Source: Cyclaneusma minus (lineage: Eukaryota; Ascomycota; Leotiomycetes; Marthamycetales; Marthamycetaceae). Taken from it: a stretch of DNA of 64,000 bases. Position 1 is the stretch's first letter, and every line of letters starts with the position of its first letter. The translations under genes and the position numbers were made by a program. Below, piece by piece: positions 36,501 to 44,702 of the stretch. The notes beneath the pieces are model-generated. The model did no database searches. It saw only the letters and a list, made by a program, of their open reading frames with translations, and was not told the origin of the DNA. Location of the stretch: positions 1,674,001 to 1,738,000 of the forward strand of contig JAKZHN010000004.1 in the NCBI GenBank assembly GCA_037179335.1, given 5' to 3'.

Positions 36501-36959
36501 CCTTATAATATAATACAATTATAATATAATTATTTATAATATAATTATTTATAATATAATTATTTATAATATAATTATTTATAATATAATTATTTATAAT
36601 ATAATTATTTATAATATAATTATTTATAATATAATTATTTATAATATAATTATTTATAATATAACCAAATAATATAATATAGCCAATTAGTATAATATAA
36701 TTAGCCGCTATAATATAAATTGCTATAATATAAATTGCTATAATATAAGCTTTTTAAAAAAAACTATAAAAAAATTGGCATTTGGAATTATAATAAATAT
36801 ATATATATATATAATTTCTATAAATAAAAATATAAATATTATATAATTGAATTACAAATATTTAAAAATTAAAAACAATTTTTAATACTATTTAAAATAA
36901 ATAGCAATTTAAACCAAAGGTATTATTATAATACTAATTTAGCTTTAGTGCCTTAGGCA
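36501..36959. other. AT-rich tail of the second block, with satellite-like DNA
   Basis: After gypsy homology fades at about 36.4-36.5 kb, this stretch is mostly 15-bp satellite (listed separately) plus short AATATAAATTGCTAT-like units near 36711-36747. It ends where base composition returns to normal at about 36.95 kb. No LTR could be defined. Confidence 0.5.
36523..36663. repeat. 15-bp tandem repeat (AATATAATTATTTAT), about 9 copies
   Basis: Near-identical 15-bp units in direct tandem. The lack of point mutation among units contrasts with the heavily decayed surroundings and suggests recent slippage. Confidence 0.95.
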
Positions 36960-37999
36960 TGCATATGCCCGGCATATAACCCCCGGCACCCTTTAGCGCC
37001 ATAGACTTTTAAAAGGACCTTTATAATCCCATTCGGCTGGAGAGCTTCCCTCTTCAGCTTACAACGTTAGTCTACCTTGACCCCCATCTGCGACCCTTGC
37101 CGCGCCGTGACATCTGTGGTGGCGTCAGTCGATTCGGTTGGGTGTTACCGAGACTGTTGCAGAGGCCATGTGCGGCCCCCAGCTGCAACTGCACATTCTC
37201 CTCAACCGGGCGACAGGAAGCCATTGGCAGCTACCTAGGTACGTCGGCTGCAACTTTCAGAGAGCTATCGATGCTAATTTCCTCACAGGCAGCGACTTCG
37301 AGAGTTGACTCAATGGTTCCCCACCGGGCTTGACTAGTCCGCGGTCCATGGCCGACCGAGCAAGATCTCATACACCATCTCTTTGCACATCTTCTTTACT
37401 CGTTCGATGATGCGGTTGCGATCTCTCCACTCCGCGGCATTACCGGCCAAGTCAACGCGATTTCCGGCATCCATCTGTGGCCGTCCTACTCTGCCAGAGT
37501 AGCCTCCGCAGACACGAAACTCAGGAAAAGATTGCATTTAAGCACAATATCATCATAATACGAGCCTTCTAAGCTCTAATTAGTCAAGTGGACACTGAAT
37601 TAAACTTTGAGTTGATAATGGGTGCGTAAATGGGAAGGAAAACGTTAACGGGGACGGAAAAAAAGTTGTGGCAGAAATCGGACGAGAGGTTTACAGCGAA
37701 TGAAGCGACGGCAGGGGAATGTTATCACTAATTGGAAATCGCTGAGACCAAGTTGGCACTAGCCTCGCGGGCTTCGGCCGAGACCTAGCGCCATTAACCT
37801 AAGCATAAATATACGAATCCCTCGACCTCGCTCTTGCTCTCTTCCTCTCCTCCACATCTCGAAGTCGACCAGCGTACCTGACTACCTTCACCTTGTTATT
37901 GCTGATTCCCACGGACGTTGGGTATTCCAAGGCCGGATTACTGTTCACCGCCCTGCCTCGAGAATTTGGCAAGATAGCACCAGCCTGGATCGCGCAGAG
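36960..37999. other. Left edge of gene island 2, no firm gene
   Basis: Balanced composition. One ATG-started - strand ORF (37334-37537, 67 aa) ends VKKMCKEMVYEILLGRPWTAD; it has no recognised domain and may be a gene fragment. The last 200 bp precedes the gene at 38000 and should hold its promoter. Confidence 0.4.
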
Positions 38000-38568
38000 A
38001 TGGCGCAAGCCACTACAGGCTTACTGGCTGCTATGAATGATGACCGTAAGTGAGATGCCGTCCCCAAGATTCTTGGATTGCCAGCCTGACATTCCCCGCT
38101 TAGGCACATTCGACATCTGGCTCCGTCCACCTCAACTACCAGGTTCTCCTTGCGGTAAGATTTGCTATCCCGCCGTCGCCAGACACCTAATAAGATCTCC
38201 TGATAGTGGTATGCGGCCTCGACGAACCCAGTTTCGTTATCTTACGTGGATGTGAATGCTTCACACACTACCACCCCGCCTGTGCTGCTCTCAGCGTCAT
38301 CGAAGGCGACTACTGCCTCGTCGAATGCCAGCGAATGGTGATCGGCACTTGCTGGACCGCCCGCGCAACTCGACCTCCGACAATGACACAACATCGTCCA
38401 CCTGGCCCGTATCTCCAGCAGAGATGCAGGCTTGGCAGATGTCAGATTTACTCCTTGACGGCGATGCAAACCTTCAAGACGCCCACGAGAACGCTATTGC
38501 GCTCGGCGAGTTGCCATATCCTGTCTTCAGCACCGAGAAGTAACCTCCCAGTATATGAAGGAGTGTAG
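38000..38568 (+). CDS. Small cysteine-rich RING/PHD-like protein, probable chimera
   Basis: Exons 38000-38045, 38104-38154 and 38207-38568 (introns 58 and 52 bp, GTAAGT/TAG and GTAAGA/TAG), 152 aa. Residues 32-73 carry C32-VV-C35, C48-E-C50, then F-T-H53-Y-H55-PA-C58 and C69-LVE-C73, a cross-brace-like pattern also seen in the gene at 39489 (CVVC, CACF, HYHPAC, YCLGDC). From about 38343 onward the DNA changes homology: it matches the N-terminal coding region of the RING-like gene at 17.4 kb, but in a different frame (which would read RPRNSTSDNDTTSSTWPVSP). In the zinc-finger frame this becomes a novel Arg-rich C-terminus (residues about 80-152). The gene thus looks like a fusion whose second half is read out of frame, or a pseudogene. 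Function unknown. Confidence 0.55.
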
Positions 38569-38865
38569 GCCTACAGAATGGACATTCGAAGAGAACCATG
38601 ACAATCTATGGGAATGACAACTACTGGGACAAAGGGAGCACGCTCTAGAGATCTTTCTGCGCTCAAGATTTACGATACGATGATGCAAGAAATAGCTGCA
38701 AAACTTACATTTAGATTGCTAGTCAATCCACGTTTCGAACTGTCTAGAAACTTCCAAGGCTTTGGTTCGTTCTCTGACTGTCCTCTACAACTTTGCTGCC
38801 AAGATCTGTTAGCGTCGCCAACCGACTTTACCTCGTCTCTTGACTTCCAAAACAACGGACCAAGC

Positions 38866-39139
38866 TGAGTTGCACCAAGATGTGGCTGATTTGCTGTATG
38901 CCATGATAATCGACCGTGAGCTAGCCTTTCTCAAAAATTTGTATATCTCTAACAACTCGCTATACAAACACGTTCTACCTCTGGTTCCGACTTCCCAGCC
39001 GTTAGATGCCGTCTACATTGCTTGTGCGCTCCCTCTCAGAGGGTCATTCTCCCAAGAAGCCCAGGGGATTGTTGTTGTGCTCGACGAGTTACTCTACCCT
39101 GACACAACCACGGCACTGAACTACCAGTATACTAGATGA
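38866..39139 (+). pseudogene. Relic of the 39.5-kb cysteine-rich gene family
   Basis: The frame reads AELHQDVADLLYAMIIDRE, matching AELQRTTSDLLQAMSDD at the head of the gene at 39437/39489, and later IACALPLRGSF, matching VVCALPDPSF. The base triplet aligned with the family ATG reads ACG, so the start is lost. The zinc-binding cysteines after CALP are absent. A splice donor equivalent (GACC|GTGAGC, 38916) survives. Reading the whole interval as an unspliced ORF is probably meaningless. Confidence 0.5.
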
Positions 39140-39436
39140 AGGAAATGGGCAATGACACGCATAACTGGTCGTGAGAATAGACTACGGCCGTGAGGAGTAA
39201 AGTGGCTAACAATTCTCAGGGAAGCGGGGAGCAAGGCCACGCCGGCTGGCCTTCCATAGTACTCGGCGATTTGCTAGTTGGATTATCTTCGACTGCTTTG
39301 TCACTTTTGCATTCACTGTCCTTCCCGAGACTTCTAGCCGTTTACCCAATAAGTAATAAAGGCTTTCGGGGAGTCAATGACACTCTCTCATCCTCCACAG
39401 CCACACACCCATGTTGTTTCTTCCAAATCCAGCAAA
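39140..39436. other. Intergenic sequence before the 39.5-kb gene
   Basis: No gene seen. Likely promoter and 5' UTR of the following gene. Confidence 0.5.
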
Positions 39437-39488
39437 ATGGACGCCGCAGAACTACAGCGAACAACCTCTGATTTGCTACAAGCAATGA

Positions 39489-40514
39489 GTGATGATCTTA
39501 AGTCAACCCTTTCCCAACACCCTTCAACCTTGTACGTTCCTGACAGTTCCTCATGCAGAAACTTTTGACATGTGGTTTATGCCTCCACAGCCACCAGGCC
39601 TCAGTTGTGTCGTGTGCGCTCTTCCGGATCCTAGCTTCGTGGTTCTTCGCGGATGCGCTTGCTTCGCCCATTACCATCCCGCTTGTGCCGCTTTGCTTCT
39701 TATCCAAGGAGGTTATTGTCTCGGTGATTGTGAAGAGCTTGTGATTGGCGATGAGACGCGTCAGTACCTGCAAGACCTGTGGGAGCGAAAGGCGGGAGAG
39801 TGGGGAGTCAGTCTGGCCGAAGCAGAAGACCTGGGTGGTCGGGAACTGCAGCAGTATATTCTTACGACGCATGTGACGGGTATGCATTGGCGAATGCCGA
39901 TGTAAGCGACATTCTCTCTTTTGGGGATCACTGGGAAAACTAATACATCCCACAGGGCTCGAATACGAGAGCTTTCGCAGTGGTGGTTTGCCGACAGAGA
40001 AGTCGCTCAGCACGCAGATGAAGATACCAACTTGAACTCCGCAGTCGACGAAACGACTATTTCCTCCTCCGGTTGGAACCCCTCAGCCCCCGGGACGACT
40101 ACTGTTCCGACCAGCTCGGATTTCCCAGCCGAAGAAACAATTACTGTTCGCACCAATCCAGAGCTCTCAGCCACTGAGAAAACTACTGTTCGCACCAGTT
40201 CGAATTTCCCAGCCGAAGAGACGACCATTGTTCGCACCAATCCAGAGCTCTCATCCGACGACTATACCGCTGCGCTCGACATTTTTCACTTTCAGCAGGC
40301 CGATGAGAACAATGCTGAACCTTGGAGCCAGGAAGAGAATTCTCAACGGTTTGAGAACGCTCCCCAGCCCGGCGACGTTGCGATTGCAGATTCTGACACA
40401 AGCTCGTTCCCTGACTTGAGCTGGCTTTATGACCTGGACTCGGACTTCGACGACGAAGAACAAAGCACTGTACTCAACGACTCGACGAATCCCGAAGAAG
40501 AATCACAGCATTAG
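39489..40514 (+). CDS. Cysteine-rich RING/PHD-like protein with internal repeats
   Basis: Exons 39489-39901 and 39956-40514 (54-bp intron, GTAAGC/CAG, branch ACTAAT), 323 aa. C40-VV-C43, C56-A-C58, H61-Y-H63-PA-C66 and C77-LGD-C81 form a cross-brace-like module. A charged helical stretch follows, and then the exon junction ...MPM|ARIRELSQWW. Residues about 180-240 contain alternating repeats (SSDFPAEETITVRTNPELS type) and the tail is acidic (DLDSDFDDEEQ). By paralogy with 38000 the original start was ATG 39437 with a first intron 39498-39558, but the donor is now TT instead of GT. Translation may therefore begin at 39489/39492 in the frame that reads into the module, giving a replaced N-terminus. 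Function unknown. Confidence 0.6.
40080..40265 (+). repeat. Coding minisatellite in the 39.5-kb gene
   Basis: Two alternating segment types (ACTGTTCGCACCA plus either AATCCAGAGCTCTCA or a TTTCCCAGCCGAAGA block) make about two 90-bp higher-order units. Copies are in frame and highly similar. Confidence 0.85.
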
Positions 40515-40769
40515 GTTGCTAGCTGAGGCGGAAGAAGCATTGGATCGGTAAAAGGATGGAAAGAGGCAATAACATGGATGCTTGAAAGCATGACTGAACA
40601 GCAGGGTACAAGAAGGCTCAACAACAGCGAGTCTTCCCACCAGGGGCTAGGTCTTCAAGTCGCGGGCTTCGACACCACGGCGTCCTTTTTTCAAGAATCA
40701 ATTATACCATCTTCAAATCTCGACACCTTCGTTCCTTTTCATTTCTCTCGTCTGTGATCCTGATTCTGT

Positions 40770-40960
40770 TGCCACGAACTGCAGCACTACATCCTGTTAA
40801 CCTTTGTCACGGGTAGGCAATGGGGGCTGCTCAGGTAAATCCCGTGGTCACACTCTTCTGTATCGCTCTCGAAGGCTGATCGCCACCACAAACGAAGAAT
40901 TGGGGAACTTGTGCAATGGTGCTCCGACGAAGAGAAGGAGAACTCCTCGACGCCCGAGGA
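40770..40960 (+). pseudogene. Relic 1 of the 3' part of the 39.5-kb gene
   Basis: The sequence HELQHYILLTFVTGRQWG followed by a GTAAAT donor matches RELQQYILTTHVTGMHWR before the intron of the intact gene. After the intron, RRIGELVQWCSDEE matches ARIRELSQWWFADRE. The acceptor CAG equivalent reads CAA (a G-to-A change). Only the region around this exon junction is recognisable. Confidence 0.6.
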
Positions 40961-41019
40961 GTCAAACTCCTTGGGAGATGACAGGACTACCATCGTCATC
41001 AACTCCAGCAACACGTCTT

Positions 41020-41150
41020 CTCAACAGAGACGACCGGCCGCCACTTGCAGATGCCAATGTGAGTCTGAAGTTCTCCCATACCAAATGTTGGCAAATGCTG
41101 ATATTCACCACAGGGCGAGCATCAGGAAGCTTGTTCAGTGATGCTTGGAT
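41020..41150 (+). pseudogene. Relic 2 of the 3' part of the 39.5-kb gene
   Basis: TTGRHLQMPM followed by a GTGAGT donor and, after CACCACAG, ASIRKLVQ and a stop: a third iteration of the exon junction VTGMHWRMPM|ARIRELSQWW. The Trp codon after the Gln is TGA here. The intron remains recognisable. Confidence 0.6.
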
Positions 41151-41640
41151 GACAAGGACGCTCACAGCCCCGTCGAGTCCAACCTGTGACAAAATACCAA
41201 GATCACCCCTCCCAGTAGTCCCATCCTTCGAGCCCACGACTCCCCTCCGCGAATTGGCCAGAACGCCATTACTCTTGACAATTGAGATCCCGAGGCCGAC
41301 GACAATCCATGAGATGTGTGATCCCGGAATATGAGTAACTCAGATATCCCCGATGATGCATAATAGCGTGAGTACCTCTCAGAGGTATCTTGATCAAGAA
41401 TTTAGGGAAACTCAATCGCGGGAATGTGTAGATCTACGGATATCCTGGCCCCGGAACGTTTCGCAGACCGATTGACACGAAAATCTTGTGAAATTTCGGC
41501 GATCAACAGTCTGTTCCCCTATTCTGCCTCTTTCTTCCTTTCCCACGTCCGCCGCCATTTCTGTGGGACAGTGGGAATCATGTCTCTGGTCCCAGAGGGT
41601 ACTCCGGTCTGACAGTCCAATGGACCATCTTTGACCAGAA
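41151..41640. other. Intergenic sequence after the relic array
   Basis: Several short overlapping ORFs, none convincing. Nothing recognised. Confidence 0.4.
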
Positions 41641-41641
41641 A

Positions 41642-42650
41642 TCAACGAGTGCTTGGATTAGCGGCATAGAGCCAGAGATACCACAGTGGTACCAGTGGGA
41701 TTCTGAGACTGGGGTCCAATTCTGCGATGAAGTCATCAGGGGTTATCTCAATCCAGAAGACTTTCACGTCCCCGAGGAAGTTTTCTCCAGTTCTTGAAAG
41801 TATTGGTGAGTAATCTGATGTTTGTAGAAGCAGGTTCGATGTTCTTGCCGTTATCCTAGGACGCCCATCCCTCGTGGTTTGGCATGCTCGAGATTTTGAT
41901 TCGAGAGTGGGGGCCAAACCTATTTGAGCTTCGGGGACTGACTTGAGTTGCAAGTTTTGTAGTGTAGTGAAGCATATGTGGGTGCCTAGTGGAGTACAGC
42001 GGTAGTTGATCACTTGTTGTACTTGCAAATACTCAAGAGCTGATATGCCGTAGATGCAGTCTCGAGTATGGCCAGCCTCGCCGTCATCATTTGAGATCCT
42101 TGAGCCCTCGTCCCGTGGTATGACAAGGGTTCTGGAGTTACACAGGGTGAAGATAAGAGTCTCAACCTCGACAACTACTACTTCCACATTGTTGCTACCA
42201 TGTATCATGATTTGACGAGCCTTCTGTTTTTCAAAAGCTGGGATGAACGAAACGGCACCTGTGATTTCGATCTGCTCTCTCAGCCCAAGAATAAACAAGG
42301 CTCCGAGCCTCGTTGATTTTACGAAGCGGCTGGACGGAATTCATAGGTCCGTTGTATGAACCTGTCACCTGCTGGGGAATCCTTTTGATCCTACCAATCA
42401 CGAATGCAGTGATAATCTTCACGCCGTTGAGCACGGGTTGATCCTCGCCCGTTATGGTGATGTGTCGTTTCTGTGTCGCACCAATCCCAATATCCCAAGC
42501 AATCGGGTTACATTTGCAAAATCATCCTCAGCCTTACGCCACCACATCTTACGTTGCTTCTCTTGTATTCTTCGGGCGTAATTGGAGGGGGTACAGGACA
42601 GGAAGACGGGGTTAATAAAGCTTTTCCCGCTGCCATTGAGACCCTTTTCG
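41642..42650 (-). pseudogene. Possible frameshifted gene on the - strand
   Basis: The - strand has a 218-codon open stretch (42298 to 41642) without an ATG start. It reads FILGLREQIEITGAVSFIPA and ends FWIEITPDDFIAELDP, then a Trp/Leu-rich tail. Just upstream, another frame reads protein-like sequence (HITITGEDQPVLNGVKIITA, 42480-42300), and still further upstream a third frame (GSGKSFINPVFLSCTPSNYA, about 42640-42540). The open frame hops twice, as expected for a gene with two frameshifts or unrecognised introns. I recognise no family. The + strand also has local open stretches, so the coding strand is uncertain. Confidence 0.25.
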
Positions 42651-42738
42651 TTCAGGGCTGTCTCGCTCCGTCCAGCCTACTTTGGTTCGTTTCAAGTTGA
42701 ATACCCTCTTCTGAGAACGATTTTCACGAGCTGTCGTC

Positions 42739-43843
42739 ATGTCATCCACTTCCAGAACCACGATCACTGACAGTGCATCGATCGCGAGTTATAATCGAGG
42801 GCCCATTCCTACCACATTCTCAGAGCCAAAGACCTGCTTCGGCACCCCTACATCCGTGAATGCTTACACAGATAACGGACAACAATATGGAGGGGGGCCC
42901 ATGTACAATGGCCACTTCGAATCAACAAACTACTATGATCCCGCCTGTTATCCCAGCTCGACCATCACGTCAACCAGCTTGGCCTGGGAGCTATATTATT
43001 GTACGTTACCTACTTAACTGGTATCCAATTGAGTTATCCACTAATTTGGAACAGACAGTCCCGCTGTAAGCTGTCCCACAGGCTGGCAGTCATTCGATGC
43101 CACCGTTTCAGGCATTTTCTCCGGCGGAGTTAGTACAGATATATCTCTTGGGCCCGAGACGACTGCCGCAGTTTGTTGTCCTACGTAAGTACCTTACCTA
43201 CAACCGCCATCAGCAAAGCGTTGAGACTAAGTAATATCTGTGCTTTAGTGGTTACGTTCACAATGCTTTGGGCGTCCAGAATTTATGCTCCACCTCACTT
43301 CGCCCAGTGTCGACCGCGTTTTCGTACTTCGCACCTACCCTCATAAACCCAGGATCCTATTACGTGCCGGATACACTTTCCACTACAACATATATTCCGA
43401 ACGATGAAGGGTTCTTTCTGATGGCGGATGGTATTCCAATATGGTATCAATCTTCCGACCTCCCAACCACAACCACGAACTCCCAAACATCGTCGCCAAC
43501 ACCATCATCAAGCTCTCCAACATCATCCACCAGCTCGTCATCTTCATCCGGCCTCTCGTCCGGCGCCAAAGCCGGAATCGGAATCGGTGTGGCGGTAGCA
43601 GTCATTGCCGTGGCTGCTCTCGCGTGGTTTCTCATCCGCAGGAGAAGAAATGGCTACCGCATGTCTCCCAACGAAACGCCAAGTCCACAAGAACTACAGG
43701 GAGGCGGAGCACACAAGCCTGAGCTTGGCTCGCCAACACCGTACCGCGGTTCCGAAATATCACACCAAGCGGAATTAGCAACTCCCCAGCAGGATGCTGC
43801 ATATGAGCTGCCTGGCGGGGGTATAGAGATGAATCGGATGTAG
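42739..43843 (+). CDS. Single-pass membrane protein with Ser/Thr-rich stalk
   Basis: Exons 42739-43000, 43055-43184 and 43249-43843 (introns 54 and 64 bp, GTACGT/CAG and GTAAGT/TAG), 328 aa. The N-terminal part (1-200) is Ser/Thr/Tyr-rich with paired cysteine motifs, YSPAVSCPTGWQSF and AAVCCPTGYVHN, typical of a large fungal family of uncharacterised membrane proteins. A Ser/Thr/Pro stalk (about 205-235) and one transmembrane helix (about 240-260, GIGIGVAVAVIAVAALAWFL) follow, then the basic stop-transfer RRRR and a polar cytoplasmic tail. There is no obvious cleavable signal peptide, which is usual for this type. A cell-surface or sensor role is a family-based guess. The exon joins keep frame and place the two CP/CCP motifs correctly. 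Confidence 0.8.
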
Positions 43844-44702
43844 AAATGTTGCTGCCTGTTTGAAGTCATGAATTCTGGGATTCGGGATAGGAGTCGGCGG
43901 GACTGAAGGCTTGGGAGTTCCAGGATCGGTTCCAACTTTGTCGAACTTCTGAATCAAAATAATACGGACCCCCGAATAAGATGACTCTCGAGAACTTGAT
44001 TACGTTCCAAGGAGTTGGCAGATCTCTGATACCTGACATGGATGGTCGGGGTCCTATATGCTTGAGACCTTTCTGGTCATTTGGGGGGTTCTAGTTACTT
44101 GGAGTAGCCCTGAACAACGGATCATTCCTGATGGCTTGGGGACTAATTTTGGTTATTTTGCGGATCCTTACGACTTAATATACTAATGGTCACTTGAAGA
44201 AGATCTGGTGACTTGGGGAGATTATGCTGACTTCAGAAGATGTGCTGACTTCAGAAGATCGCGCAGCATTGAGAGTTGGTGGCTTGGGAGGATCTTTATG
44301 GCTGAGAAAATAATGGTGGCTTGAAATGATTTTGGTGTTTCGTGAATACCTAGGTGGTGACTTAGAATATTCCTCGTGATCTAAAACACTCACGGCGATT
44401 TAGACTATGTCATGTCGCTTCGATTTCTTAAACTTGTTTCGGTCACTGTGCACATTCAGTCGCGGAAATCACAAAATCATTAGAAAGTCACAACGTCACC
44501 AAGAATGTTTCAAGAAATTCAATGCATTGCTATGCTGACTGCTATGGCTTCTGATGTGAAGCAAACCCGTCGACGCCGAGCCCAGGGTATTTTCGCTACC
44601 TATGCACCTTCACTTTTGAAGCCGTAACTCCGGTCCCAGTGGAAGTAGCCATATCTAACGCCCGACATCATGTAAAGCAAACGGTAAACCCATACTCCAG
44701 CC
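43844..44702. other. Intergenic region between convergent genes
   Basis: No gene seen. About 44130-44370 contains degenerate short repeats (GTGACTTGGGGAGAT, TGCTGACTTCAGAAGAT twice in a row, GTGGCTTGGGAGGAT). Confidence 0.5.

Noticed and set aside
35682..36663. CRISPR-like array
   Set aside because: The 9- and 15-bp arrays have no spacers; they are simple satellites in a eukaryotic context.
40804..41334. 176-codon + strand ORF
   Set aside because: Its frame disagrees with the frames that match the neighbouring gene; it crosses relic introns.
41640..41800. + strand protein-like stretch (IPQWYQWDSETGVQFCDEVI)
   Set aside because: Ends at a stop after about 50 codons with no start or splice context; conflicts with the longer - strand frame. 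Kept only as a reason for low confidence there.
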